Shown: positions 25,450 through 34,745, counted from the first letter of the stretch. The stretch: 64,000 bases of DNA from Martinezella dioscoreae (GCF_009176305.1 NZ_BLAJ01000001.1:558001-622000); one strand, 5' to 3'. Numbers and translations: made by a program. The notes: generated by a model not told the origin, from the sequence alone.

Positions 25450-27036
25450 CTAGAAATCGGTGGGAACACCACCTTCTTGCTTGCGTCTCGCAACAAAGGC
25501 GTCGAGCTCTTCCTCGATTGCCGGATCGAGTGGCGGCCGTTCGTAGCGTGCGAGGGTTTCCTTATAGATACGGTTGGCGTGATCGTAAGTCGTGGGCCTC
25601 CCGGCTTCCGTCCAGGTTTCATTGTTTCGCCAGTCGGACAGGATCGGCGAATAGAAGGCGGTTTCGTAGCGGGCGAGCGTGTGCGCCGTGCCGAAATAAT
25701 GGCCGCCAGGGCCAACGTCGCGTACGGCATCCAGCGCCAGGGCATCGGCGCTGACATCAAGCGGCTTGAGGAATTCCGCGACCATCTGCAGCATGTCGAC
25801 ATCCAGGATGAATTTCTCGAAGGAGGCGGTTAGCCCGCCTTCGCTCCAGCCGGCTGCATGCAGGACGAAATTGCCGCCGCCCTGGGTCAGCGCCCAGAGC
25901 GACAGCGCTGATTCGTAGGCTGCCTGCGCATCGAGCGTATTGGAAGCGTTCGTGTTGGAGGTGCGGTAGGGGATGCCGTATCGGCGAGCGAGTTGGCCGC
26001 CCGCGATGACCGCCTTCATATATTCCGGCGTGCCGAAGGCGGGGGCACCCGTCTTCATGTCGACATTCGAGGTGAAACCGCCATACATGACCGGCGCGCC
26101 CTTGCGCACCATCTGGGTAAAGGCGAGGCCGCAGAGCGCTTCCGCATTTTGCTGCACCAGCGCGCCGGCGATCGTCACCGGCGCCATGGCACCTGCCAGC
26201 GTGAACGGTGTGACCACGACTACCTGGCCGCGCGAGGACATTTCGATGATCCCCTGCAGCATCGGTCCGTCGAGGCGCAGCGGCGAGGAGGAGTTGATGA
26301 TGGTGAAGAGTGAGGGCTCGCGCTCCATCTGCTCCATGCTGATGCCGCGGCCGATACGGGCGATTTCGATCGCGTCGAGATTGCGCTGCTTGCCGAGCGA
26401 ATAGCAATGGAAGGCTTTGTCGGTGAGCTTCACGATGTCGGAAAGGCAATCGAGATGGCGCACCGAGGCATGGATGTCGATGGGTTCGACCGGATAGCCG
26501 CCGGTCATATGGATGACGTCGAATGACTGCGCAAGCTTGATAAGCTTGCGGAAGTCCTCCTGGTTGCCGGCTCTCCTGCCGCCATCGCGGTCGGCGACGA
26601 AGGGGGCGGAGGCAACCTGTGCGAAGACAAGATTGCGGCCGCCGATCTCGACGTTTCTAAGGGGATTGCGGGCATGCAGCGTGAAGTTCGAGGGGATCGA
26701 AGCGATCAGCTCCATGATCATGTTGCGATCGAAGCGGACGCGTTCCTTGCCCGGCGTGACGTCCGCGCCGGCAGCCTTCATGCGCTCGCGCGCTTCCGGC
26801 AGGATGATATCCATGCCGATCTCTTCGAGGATGGTCAGCGATGCCTCATGAATATCGTCAAGCGCTTCAGGCGACAGGAGTTCCGTGTGCGCGAGATTGT
26901 TGACGAGGTTGAGATATTTCGTGCCGCTCGGCTTGCGGCTGCGTTCGGCGCCACGCCCTCCGGCCCGCCGCCGCCGTTCGCCCGTCGCCGTTGCGATCTG
27001 CGCTTCGTTCAAGGTCAGGCTTTCTTCATCGCTCAT
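25450..27036 (-). CDS. MttB-family (trimethylamine methyltransferase-like) protein, non-pyrrolysine
   Basis: A 528-residue TIM-barrel protein of the MttB superfamily; YLNLVNNLAHTELLSPEALDDI, GGFTSNVDMKTGAPAFGTPE and VGPGGHYFGTAHTLARYE are typical. The frame has no internal amber codon, so it lacks pyrrolysine. Non-pyrrolysine members studied elsewhere demethylate glycine betaine or related quaternary amines onto a corrinoid protein. No corrinoid protein or its reductive activase is nearby. The substrate is unknown. The start at 27036 is chosen by the family-like N-terminus; the first ~35 residues are basic and low in complexity. Confidence 0.82.
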   Translation of the reverse strand: MSDEESLTLNEAQIATATGERRRRAGGRGAERSRKPSGTKYLNLVNNLAHTELLSPEALDDIHEASLTILEEIGMDIILPEARERMKAAGADVTPGKERVRFDRNMIMELIASIPSNFTLHARNPLRNVEIGGRNLVFAQVASAPFVADRDGGRRAGNQEDFRKLIKLAQSFDVIHMTGGYPVEPIDIHASVRHLDCLSDIVKLTDKAFHCYSLGKQRNLDAIEIARIGRGISMEQMEREPSLFTIINSSSPLRLDGPMLQGIIEMSSRGQVVVVTPFTLAGAMAPVTIAGALVQQNAEALCGLAFTQMVRKGAPVMYGGFTSNVDMKTGAPAFGTPEYMKAVIAGGQLARRYGIPYRTSNTNASNTLDAQAAYESALSLWALTQGGGNFVLHAAGWSEGGLTASFEKFILDVDMLQMVAEFLKPLDVSADALALDAVRDVGPGGHYFGTAHTLARYETAFYSPILSDWRNNETWTEAGRPTTYDHANRIYKETLARYERPPLDPAIEEELDAFVARRKQEGGVPTDF

Positions 27037-27165
27037 GGCGCTCGCTCCCAATGATCCGTTGACGGATTCTTGGCAGAGTTTCCCTCGATGTGCCGCCGTC
27101 GTTTGCGACCAAGGCATGACCGTTATAGAACAGTGCATGGTCTGAACGCGACGTCGGCGCGATGG

Positions 27166-27191
27166 TTAAACATGGTTAACGCCTTGTTAAA
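27166..27191 (+). promoter_or_regulatory. Tandem TTAA half-sites before the hybrid kinase
   Basis: Three TTAA tetramers begin at 27166, 27176 and 27187. The last two form TTAA-N7-TTAA, the spacing of the alphaproteobacterial cell-cycle regulator CtrA, though the canonical final C is replaced by A. The first pair has N6. The site is 62-87 bp before the start codon. Confidence 0.35.
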
Positions 27192-27252
27192 GGCATTCAT
27201 GTTAGAGCGTCGTTTCATGAACTATCATGCGCGGTGAAAAGAGAGGCTCCGT

Positions 27253-30066
27253 TTGACCTTGGACGGTGAACTGCTCGACATAGCGTGCCGTCGGATCGCC
27301 AGTCTGGACCGGCCCGCCTACATCAAGAACAGCGAGCTTCGTTACGTCGCCGTCAATGATGCCTATGCGCGGTTTTTCGGGCGCGATATTTCCGATTTCA
27401 TAAGCAATCGCAGTCACGATCTTCTCGATGCGAGCGAGAGCGCCGACAGAGAAGACAGGGAGCGCCGTGCGCTGGTCTTCGGCTCCGAAGAAGTGGCGCT
27501 GTGCTTCGATGGATCGGGTCGTGAGCGCTCGCGCATCCAGATCGAAAGTTTTTCCCCTGCGGAAGACCGCCTCTATATTTTCGGTGTATTTCTGGAAGCG
27601 CCTGCCAGGGGACTGCATCAGGATCTCGACAATATTCTTCGCTCGATGCCGATCGGTGTCTTGATCCACGACAGCGACTACGTCGTCGAATACGTGAATG
27701 ATGCCTTCTACGACATTTTCGAATTCTCGAAGGATGAGCGCTTCGAAGGCCGCCCCTATCGGGATCTCATCGCCAAACATTACGAACTCGCGCGCTTCGA
27801 CACCGACGGCCGCAGTATCGACGACATTTATCAGGCGCGCCTGGCAGCACTGCGCAAGGCAGGCGAGCATCTGCAGACGGAAGTGAATTTTGCCGACGGC
27901 AAATCCGTTATCATCGATGCGCGCCGCATTGCCAACGGGCGGACGCTGATGTCCTACACGGATATTTCCGCCGTCAAGCAGCAATTCCGCGAGATCACCG
28001 AGGCCCGGCTGGCGCTGGAACGCCTCGGCGAGCTGATGGCCGATGCTATGCAAGCCATGTCCCAAGGCCTGCTGATCGTTCAAGACGGTACGATCATGCT
28101 GGCCAACGACCGGCTGAAGGATATGCTGAAGCTGCCGCCCGAACTCCTCGAGGTCGGTAAAAACTGGTCTGCGGCGTTCGATTATTGTGCGCAACGCGGA
28201 GACTTCGGCGAGGACGCCGAGGCTATGCGGGCATCTTGGGGAGAAAACGTCGCTGCCGGCAAGCCGATCTCTTGTGTGTTCCAGATTGAAGGCGATCGCT
28301 GGATGCAGCTCGAAGCCGCGCTCGGCGAGCATCGCCGCTGGACGGTGGTGCTGACCGACGTTACCGAGATGAAGGAGCGCGAGGCGGATTTGCAGCTGCT
28401 CCTGGCGCGCAGCAATGCCGCGGATCGGGCGAAATCCGAATTTCTCACTCATATGAGCCATGAAATCCGCACGCCGATGAATGGCGTTCTAGGTATGGCG
28501 GAACTGCTTGGCAAGACCGATCTCGATGCGCGCCAGAAGACCTTCGTCGACATCATCGTCAAATCGGGCAACGCGCTGCTGACCATCATCAACGACATCC
28601 TCGATTTTTCCCGCATCGATACCGGCGAGATGCATCTGCGCAAGATGGCATTCGATCCCGCCGAGGCCGTCGAGGATATCGCGACCCTGTTGGCTGCCGC
28701 CGCATCGGAAAAGAATATCGAGCTGATGGTGCGTATCGCTCCCGGCGTGCCGGCGGCGATCCTCGGCGATGCCGGTCGTTTTCGGCAGATCGTGACCAAT
28801 CTCGTCGGCAATGCGATCAAGTTCACCGAGCGTGGTCATGTGCTGGTCGAACTGGATAGCCAGCCGGCACCGGGCGACGCCATATTGCTTGTCCTCCGTA
28901 TCGAAGATACAGGCATCGGCATTCCCGAAGAAAAGCTCGATACGATCTTCGACAAATTCTCGCTGGCGGATTCGTCCTTTGCGCGGCGGCTCGAGGGATC
29001 GGGCCTTGGTCTTACGATTACTGCCGGTCTTGTCGATCTTTTCGGCGGTTCGCTGTCGGTGGAGAGCGAATGGGGCAAGGGATCGGTCTTCACGGTCCAT
29101 CTGCCGATGCCGCTGGTTGCCGCTCGGGGCAAAATCGCGGAGCTGCCGGCCAATGTCAGGGATGCCCGCGTCCTGATCGTGGAAGACGACGCGATCCATC
29201 GGCGCATCTTGACCGAACAGCTGGCGCAATGGGGTTTTGACGGGCATGTCGCCGAGGATGGCAGGACCGCGCTCACTATTCTGGATGCTGCCTTCGATAT
29301 GGGCGTATCGGTCGATGCTGTTATCGTCGATTACAGCATGCCCGGCATGAATGGCTATCAGGTTGCGACCGCCGTGCGCGCCGATCCGCGTTTCGACACG
29401 CTGCCGATCGTGTTCCTGACGTCGATGGGTGTCGCCGGTTGCGACAGGGAATTCGCCGCCGTCAACGGCCAGGCGCATCTGATGAAGCCTGTGCGCGCCA
29501 ATGTGCTGCGCAGTACGATCATCGATGTCGTGCGTGCATCGCGGCGGAAAAAGCTGGGTGAGCGATTGGCCTCCGTTGAACGTCGGCTGCCGATAGAGAT
29601 GGAAGCCGCAGCCGCGATCGAGGCCACGGACGGGATGACGTCGGCCAAATCAGGCAATGCCATCGACGTCCTCGTGGCGGAGGACAACGAGGTGAACCAG
29701 ATCGTCTTCACGCAGATCCTGCAGGCGACCGGCCTGCGGTTTCTCGTCGTGGAGAACGGCCAGGCTGCCGTGGACGCATGGCGCCAGCTGCGGCCGTCGT
29801 TGATTCTCATGGATGTGTCCATGCCGGTCATGAATGGTCATCAGGCGACCCGCATGATCCGGCAGTTCGAGACACAGGCCGGGCATGGATGGCATGTGCC
29901 CATCGTCGGGGTGACGGCGCAGGCACTGGATGTCGATCGCATCATGTGCATGCAGTCTGGCATGGATGATTGCATGTCCAAGCCGATCAGCCCCGAACTT
30001 CTCGAGACGAAGATCCGGCGCTATCTTGGCGATACCGCTCTCATGGCCGATCGCTCGAACAACTAG
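27253..30066 (+). CDS. Hybrid sensor histidine kinase with PAS domains and two receivers
   Basis: A 937-residue soluble-looking kinase without membrane segments. PAS-like domains lie at about 15-115, 130-240 and 255-375. The HisKA phosphoacceptor is His403 (THMSHEIRTPMNG). HATPase_c has VTNLVGNAIKFTERG and DTGIGIPEEKL. Receiver 1 has Asp693 (VIVDYSMPG) and receiver 2 has Asp854 (LMDVSMPVMNG), with KP lysines in LMKPVRA and MSKPISPE. The TTG start follows AGAGAGG by 6 nt. No partner regulator is adjacent. The signal is unknown, presumably cytoplasmic. Confidence 0.92.
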   Translation: MTLDGELLDIACRRIASLDRPAYIKNSELRYVAVNDAYARFFGRDISDFISNRSHDLLDASESADREDRERRALVFGSEEVALCFDGSGRERSRIQIESFSPAEDRLYIFGVFLEAPARGLHQDLDNILRSMPIGVLIHDSDYVVEYVNDAFYDIFEFSKDERFEGRPYRDLIAKHYELARFDTDGRSIDDIYQARLAALRKAGEHLQTEVNFADGKSVIIDARRIANGRTLMSYTDISAVKQQFREITEARLALERLGELMADAMQAMSQGLLIVQDGTIMLANDRLKDMLKLPPELLEVGKNWSAAFDYCAQRGDFGEDAEAMRASWGENVAAGKPISCVFQIEGDRWMQLEAALGEHRRWTVVLTDVTEMKEREADLQLLLARSNAADRAKSEFLTHMSHEIRTPMNGVLGMAELLGKTDLDARQKTFVDIIVKSGNALLTIINDILDFSRIDTGEMHLRKMAFDPAEAVEDIATLLAAAASEKNIELMVRIAPGVPAAILGDAGRFRQIVTNLVGNAIKFTERGHVLVELDSQPAPGDAILLVLRIEDTGIGIPEEKLDTIFDKFSLADSSFARRLEGSGLGLTITAGLVDLFGGSLSVESEWGKGSVFTVHLPMPLVAARGKIAELPANVRDARVLIVEDDAIHRRILTEQLAQWGFDGHVAEDGRTALTILDAAFDMGVSVDAVIVDYSMPGMNGYQVATAVRADPRFDTLPIVFLTSMGVAGCDREFAAVNGQAHLMKPVRANVLRSTIIDVVRASRRKKLGERLASVERRLPIEMEAAAAIEATDGMTSAKSGNAIDVLVAEDNEVNQIVFTQILQATGLRFLVVENGQAAVDAWRQLRPSLILMDVSMPVMNGHQATRMIRQFETQAGHGWHVPIVGVTAQALDVDRIMCMQSGMDDCMSKPISPELLETKIRRYLGDTALMADRSNN

Positions 30067-30096
30067 GGTTCGGATCCAGACTTGCTCGCAGGGCTG

Positions 30097-30116
30097 GATG
30101 GCGGCTTCCCGCCATC
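30097..30116. terminator. Hairpin between convergent kinase and SDR genes
   Basis: GATGGCGG-cttc-CCGCCATC is a perfect 8-bp stem with a CUUC tetraloop, 30 nt after the kinase stop. There is no U-run on either side, so it is a weak terminator or an mRNA-end stabiliser. Confidence 0.4.
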
Positions 30117-30132
30117 GCAACCGTCGCGGCCA

Positions 30133-30960
30133 TCAGCCATCGGTGGAAACGGTAACGGCTTTCCAGGCTTCGATCTCCTGTTTGAGGCGCTCAATCCTAT
30201 CCGACACAAGTGCAAGGGCATCGCTGCCGAGCAGGAGCTGCGGCGGAGGGGCGTCGGATTCGATCAGGTCCAGGACGGCTGTGGCGAGCTTGTCGGGATC
30301 GCCGAGCTGCTTGCCGCTTTTGGATTGCCGCGCCTGCCGGATCGGATCGAACAGCGTGTCATAATCCGCGATTGATCGTTCGGTCCGGACCATCGAGCGT
30401 CCGGCCCAGTCTGTCCGGAAGGAGCCGGGGCAGAGGGCAGTGACCCGAACGCCGAAAGGCGCCATCTCTGCTCGCATAACTTCCGAGATGCCCTGAAGCG
30501 CAAATTTGCTTCCGCAATAATAGGCGATGCCGGGCATGGTGATCATGCCGCCCATGGAGGTGACGTTGACGATGAAGCCGCGGCGCCTTTCGCGGAAGCG
30601 CGGCAGGAAGGCCTTGGCGACCGCAACTGCGCCGAAGACATTCACGTCGAACTGGCGGCGCATTTCTTCAAGAGGCGACTCTTCAAGAATTCCCTCGTGA
30701 CCGTAGCCGGCATTGTTGATCAGCACGTCGATTGGTCCATGGTCTTCTTCCGCCTGTCGAACAACGTCGCCTATGCGGTCAAATTCCGTCACGTCGCATA
30801 GGATGGGCTGCACTGCCGGCAAGCGTTCTGTCAGGGCCGTCCGCGATTGTTCCGAGCGGATGGTGCCGATAACCTTGTGGCCGTTCCGGATCGCGGCGGC
30901 TGCGATTGCGAAACCGAAGCCGGAATTCGCTCCGGTGATAAAGAAGGTCTTCTGTGACAT
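30133..30960 (-). CDS. Short-chain dehydrogenase/reductase
   Basis: A classical SDR of 275 residues. The NAD(P) motif is TGANSGFG (GxxxGxG) at about 9-16, LINNAGYG is the NNAG motif, and the catalytic pair is in YYCGSK (YxxxK). Arg35-like residues after strand 2 suggest NADP preference but this is weak. It diverges from an AraC regulator, a common regulator-enzyme pairing for redox or xenobiotic-induced reductases. Substrate unknown. Confidence 0.88.
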   Translation of the reverse strand: MSQKTFFITGANSGFGFAIAAAAIRNGHKVIGTIRSEQSRTALTERLPAVQPILCDVTEFDRIGDVVRQAEEDHGPIDVLINNAGYGHEGILEESPLEEMRRQFDVNVFGAVAVAKAFLPRFRERRRGFIVNVTSMGGMITMPGIAYYCGSKFALQGISEVMRAEMAPFGVRVTALCPGSFRTDWAGRSMVRTERSIADYDTLFDPIRQARQSKSGKQLGDPDKLATAVLDLIESDAPPPQLLLGSDALALVSDRIERLKQEIEAWKAVTVSTDG

Positions 30961-31037
30961 GATGGATGTTCTCTTCTTGATTGGTCGATGCTCATGACTG
31001 ATAATCTTCCAAACTGTTGTCTGCGATCGCGAAAACT

Positions 31038-31973
31038 ATGAACATCTTGCCAAATCCTATGAATACGAAGAGCCAATGGTCGAAGCGTCGGGAATTGGTG
31101 GAGCTGGCAGGTCTTCTTGCTCCCAGCCCGGGATACAATCCAACCGCACTTGCCGGTGTTCGGATTCTCAGGACTGAGGCGGTCCTTCACGATGTCCCGG
31201 TGCTCTACAAGCCGGGTGCGGTATTCGTCCTGCAAGGCCGAAAGCAGGGTGTGCTGGAAGGCGAGGTCTACCTCTACGATGAGGAGCATTATCTGGCTGT
31301 GTCGGTGCCCGTTCCGTTTCGGATGGAGTCGTCAGCCAGCGCAGAACGCCCCTTGCTTGCTGTCTATGTCGAGTTCGACATGCTTCTGGCTGCTGAGATC
31401 GCCTCGGACCTAGGGACGAGGCGATCCGTAACAACGATGGGCAAAGTGAGAAGCCTGATATCGAGCAGGATGGAGCCGATGATCGAGGATGTCGTGCTGC
31501 GCCTGCTGCGGGCATTGCGTGATCCCATCGAGCTTGCGGTTCTGGGAGCAGGCATACTGCGCGAGCTGCACTACCGAGTTCTCGTCGGCCCGCAGGGCGG
31601 AGCGATGATCTCGGCGCTTCAGCAGCAGGGTATTTCCGGTAAGATCGTGCGAAGCCTGGCCCGATTGCGTGAAACCTACAATTCCGAGATTTCGGTTGCC
31701 GCGCTGGCGCGTGAGGTGGGGATGAGCGTTCCCTCCTATCACGTCCATTTCAAAGCCCTGACGGGAAGCAGTCCGATACAATATGTGAAGGCAATGCGGC
31801 TCCACGAGGCGCGGTTGATGATCGCGCGTCAAAGTGGGACGATTGCGGAGGTGGCGGCATCGGTCGGCTATGCCAGTGCTGCGCAGTTCAGCCGGGATTT
31901 CAAACGGCACTTCCGGCGGACGGCCTCCGAAGAGGCCAAGTGGGTTCGCCAGCATCTTGGCGAACTCATCTGA
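31038..31973 (+). CDS. AraC-family regulator (AraC_N type)
   Basis: A regulator of 311 residues. The N-terminal AraC_N cupin-like domain (about 25-190, with VLYKPGAVFVLQGRKQG) is followed by two helix-turn-helix motifs in the C-terminal 100 residues (ISVAALAREVGMSVPSYHVHF and GTIAEVAASVGYASAAQFSRDF). The ATG at 31038 is chosen; the upstream TTG lacks a binding site. It is divergent from the SDR gene 77 bp away and likely controls it. Confidence 0.87.
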   Translation: MNILPNPMNTKSQWSKRRELVELAGLLAPSPGYNPTALAGVRILRTEAVLHDVPVLYKPGAVFVLQGRKQGVLEGEVYLYDEEHYLAVSVPVPFRMESSASAERPLLAVYVEFDMLLAAEIASDLGTRRSVTTMGKVRSLISSRMEPMIEDVVLRLLRALRDPIELAVLGAGILRELHYRVLVGPQGGAMISALQQQGISGKIVRSLARLRETYNSEISVAALAREVGMSVPSYHVHFKALTGSSPIQYVKAMRLHEARLMIARQSGTIAEVAASVGYASAAQFSRDFKRHFRRTASEEAKWVRQHLGELI

Positions 31974-32016
31974 GCCCTCGATATGGTTGCTGCCTGACTC
32001 GGCATCGGCCCCGGCC

Positions 32017-32751
32017 TCAGGCGGGCTTGATGCCGCAGAGCATTTCGCGCTTGCCGGCGAAGCCCTTGCGCCGTTCCACGATAAATCCGGCCGCCTGTAG
32101 GTTTCGCCTCACGAAGCCGGCAGCCGCATAGGTGGCGAAGGTGCCGTTCGGAACCGTCTTGTCATGAAGCGCCTGCATCAATTCCGGCGACCACATGTCG
32201 GCATTGCGCGAGGGTGCGAAACCGTCGAGATACCAGGCATCAAAACCCGGTTCGGCACGGCTGACGCCTTCGAGAGCTGGGGCGCAGACGACGCTGAGGC
32301 GCGTATTTGCATCTAGCCGCAGCGACACGACCTCCTGTGGGTGGTCCGGCCACGCTGCGGCAAGCGCCTGGCGCTCCCCATCGATTTCCGGCCAGTGCGA
32401 AAGCGCGCGGTCGATCTCCTCCGCTCTCATGGGATAGAGTTCGAAGGATATGAAGTGCAGGTTCGAACCGGGGATGGCCTGCTGCCGCCATTGGCGCCAG
32501 GTCTCACAGAAGTTCAAGCCAGTGCCGAAGCCGAGTTCGCCGACGCGGAAGTCCTGTCGTCCCTGCCAGCGGTCGGGAAGGCCATTGCCGGCCAGGAAGA
32601 CATGGCCACATTCCAATCTGCCGTCGGTCTGGCAATAAAAATGGTCGCCAAATGCGGTCGAATAGGGCATATCGCCGTCGCGCCATTCGAGCTCCGGGCT
32701 TGCCGCATTGGTTTCGGACGCCTTGGTCCGATCGGAAACGGGATCTGTCAT
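32017..32751 (-). CDS. MnmC methyltransferase-domain protein (MnmD-like, DUF752)
   Basis: A stand-alone 244-residue counterpart of the methyltransferase half of MnmC, which converts aminomethyl-uridine at tRNA wobble position 34 to methylaminomethyl-uridine. The family blocks are clear: DMPYSTAFGDHFY, HVFLAGNGLPDRW, SAM-binding ELGFGTGLNF, WYLDGFAPSRNADMWS and GFAGKREMLCG. The start codon overlaps that of the divergent FAD-oxidoreductase gene by 2 bp (CATG). No upstream in-frame start exists before a stop. Confidence 0.85.
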   Translation of the reverse strand: MTDPVSDRTKASETNAASPELEWRDGDMPYSTAFGDHFYCQTDGRLECGHVFLAGNGLPDRWQGRQDFRVGELGFGTGLNFCETWRQWRQQAIPGSNLHFISFELYPMRAEEIDRALSHWPEIDGERQALAAAWPDHPQEVVSLRLDANTRLSVVCAPALEGVSRAEPGFDAWYLDGFAPSRNADMWSPELMQALHDKTVPNGTFATYAAAGFVRRNLQAAGFIVERRKGFAGKREMLCGIKPA

Positions 32752-33934
32752 GGAAAAAGCCGATAATCCTCCAAGACCTGCCGGTCAATCGTCCGTCGAT
32801 CTGCTGATCGTCGGTGGCGGGATCATGGGGTTATGGGCCGCCGTTCATGCCGAGCGTCTTGGTATCCGGACATTGCTTGTCGAAGCTGGCCGTTTAGGGC
32901 AGGGGGCAAGCGGCGGTCTGCTTGGCGCGCTGATGCCGCACATGCCGGACAAATGGTCCGAGAAGAAACAGTTTCAGTTCGATGCGCTTGTCGTGCTGGA
33001 AGAGGAAATTGCAACCCTGGAAGCGGAGACCGGCCTTTCAGCCGGTTATCGCCGCGCCGGTCGCTTGATCCCGCTGCCGAAGCCGCATTTGAGGCAGATC
33101 GCGCTGGGTCATTCCCAGGATGCGGAGGTGCATTGGCACCATGGGGAGCGCCGGTTTCACTGGAATGTGCTGGATGACGCACCCGTCGAAGACTGGATCG
33201 AACCTTCAGCCGGCGAAAGCGGCTTTGTCCACGATACACTGGCGGCCCGCGTCGCGCCGCGCGCGTTTCTGGAGGTCCTGCGGAGGTTCCTTACAGCTGC
33301 ACGACATGTTCGGCTTTGCGAGGGCGTTACCGTCGAGAGTATCGATCCAGGGCGGGGCCTTGCGCGTTCAAGCGATGGCGACATTCGCTTCGGTCGCTGT
33401 ATCCTTTCTGCCGGTTACTGCTCGTTTCCGATCCTTGATGAATTGACGGAAGGACGCAAAGCCTCACTCGGTCAACCGGTCAAGGGACAGGCGGCCATGC
33501 TGAAAGCCGATGTTGACGGCGGCTTGCCCGTCATCTTCCGCGACGGGCTCTATATCGTTCCGCATGAGAATGGATTGGTCGCGGTCGGCAGCACGAGCGA
33601 GAACCGATTTGACGATCCTTTATCGACGGATGGGCAGCTCGACGATCTGCTTGCAGCGGCGCGTGCCATGGCGCCGGTGCTCGCCGCCGCGCAAGTCGTC
33701 GAGCGTTGGGCGGGCTTGCGCCCGAAGGCCGTGGATCGTGATCCGATGGTGGGTGCCCATCCAGATCACCCTGCGTTGATTGCGCTCACAGGCGGCTTTA
33801 AGGTGAGCTTCGGGCTGGCGCATAGGCTGGCGGAGGCGGCGGTACGTGAGGCGGTGGGCGCGCCCGGTCGCTTCAACTTGCCGCAGAGTTTCACTTTAGC
33901 GAGTCATATTTCAGTCATATCACATAAAACGTGA
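32750..33934 (+). CDS. FAD-dependent oxidoreductase (DAO/MnmC-oxidase-like)
   Basis: A flavoprotein of 394 residues. The N-terminal dinucleotide fold is VDLLIVGGGIMGLWAAVHAERLG, followed by GASGGLLGALMPHMP and the C-terminal RPKAVDRDPMVGAHP / GGFKVSFGLAHRLAE typical of DAO-family enzymes. With the adjacent divergent methyltransferase it matches the two halves of enterobacterial MnmC; the oxidase half removes carboxymethyl from cmnm5U34. The ATG at 32750 has GGGA upstream, inside the divergent gene. A generic amino-acid oxidase is the alternative. Confidence 0.75.
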   Translation: MEKADNPPRPAGQSSVDLLIVGGGIMGLWAAVHAERLGIRTLLVEAGRLGQGASGGLLGALMPHMPDKWSEKKQFQFDALVVLEEEIATLEAETGLSAGYRRAGRLIPLPKPHLRQIALGHSQDAEVHWHHGERRFHWNVLDDAPVEDWIEPSAGESGFVHDTLAARVAPRAFLEVLRRFLTAARHVRLCEGVTVESIDPGRGLARSSDGDIRFGRCILSAGYCSFPILDELTEGRKASLGQPVKGQAAMLKADVDGGLPVIFRDGLYIVPHENGLVAVGSTSENRFDDPLSTDGQLDDLLAAARAMAPVLAAAQVVERWAGLRPKAVDRDPMVGAHPDHPALIALTGGFKVSFGLAHRLAEAAVREAVGAPGRFNLPQSFTLASHISVISHKT

Positions 33935-34037
33935 ATTCACGCCTCTTTCGGGTCGTCAATCTGTCACGCAAATCACCTATCTCCTTGGCCATCGGTGCCG
34001 GTTCGGTCTGCCTGACGTTACGCCCTGGAGGAATTTT

Positions 34038-34745
34038 ATGCGGTATGCCATTTGCTTCACACCGTCTGCGAGCGATCCGCTGACGCTTGTGGCGGCGAAT
34101 TGGCTCGGCCGCAATGTCTACTCCGGCGAGATGGTTGATCCGCCCGCAGTCCGTGGCCTGGGCATTCATGAGATCGCTTTCTACACCGCAGTCCCGCGCC
34201 GCTATGGTTTCATGGGAATTTTGAAGGCGCCGTTCCGGTTGGCCGAAGACATGTCCGAAGCCGGGCTGCTGCGTGATCTGATGCGGTTCTCCGGCACCGT
34301 GGCACCCTTCGAAATCCCGAGGCTCGAGGTCGCGCGGCTCGGCGGCGCGCTGGGCCTCGTTCCCTCCGCACCAAGCCAGCAGATGCATTTCCTCGCAGCA
34401 TCGCTGGTGCAGACCTTCGATCAATATCGGGCTCCTTTGAGCGAAGCCGAGATCGAGCGGATCGATCCGGATGGGCTTTCTGCGACCCAGTTTGCCAACC
34501 TGCATCGCTGGGGGCATCCGCACGTCATGGACGAGTTTCGCTTCCAGATGATGCTGACGGGCACCGTGAGCCCTGCCGATATGGCGCGCATCGAGCGTGC
34601 GCTGCGCGATTTCTTTGAGCCTGCCTTGGCTGCGCCTATCCCCGTTTCCAATGTTGCGCTCATGATGGAAGAAGGCGCTGGCGGCCCCTTCCGGGTGCAC
34701 TCGTTGCATCCGATGGGAAAGGTCAGCGCCCGCAAGATCGCCTAG
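34038..34745 (+). CDS. DUF1045 (2H-phosphoesterase-like) protein
   Basis: A 235-residue DUF1045 protein, a family usually linked to phosphonate genes and to 2',5'-RNA-ligase-like 2H phosphoesterases. Family blocks are RRYGFMGILKAPFRL and the second motif in EFRFQMMLTG. As I remember the family, both positions normally carry histidine (GFHATLK and FRFHLTLTG). Here they are Met and Gln, so phosphodiesterase activity is doubtful. It precedes puuE by 115 bp in the same direction. No phosphonate genes are near. Confidence 0.75.
   Translation: MRYAICFTPSASDPLTLVAANWLGRNVYSGEMVDPPAVRGLGIHEIAFYTAVPRRYGFMGILKAPFRLAEDMSEAGLLRDLMRFSGTVAPFEIPRLEVARLGGALGLVPSAPSQQMHFLAASLVQTFDQYRAPLSEAEIERIDPDGLSATQFANLHRWGHPHVMDEFRFQMMLTGTVSPADMARIERALRDFFEPALAAPIPVSNVALMMEEGAGGPFRVHSLHPMGKVSARKIA

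Noticed and set aside
25450..27036. Pyrrolysine-containing MttB
   Set aside because: No in-frame TAG interrupts the gene and no pyrrolysine synthesis genes are in the window.
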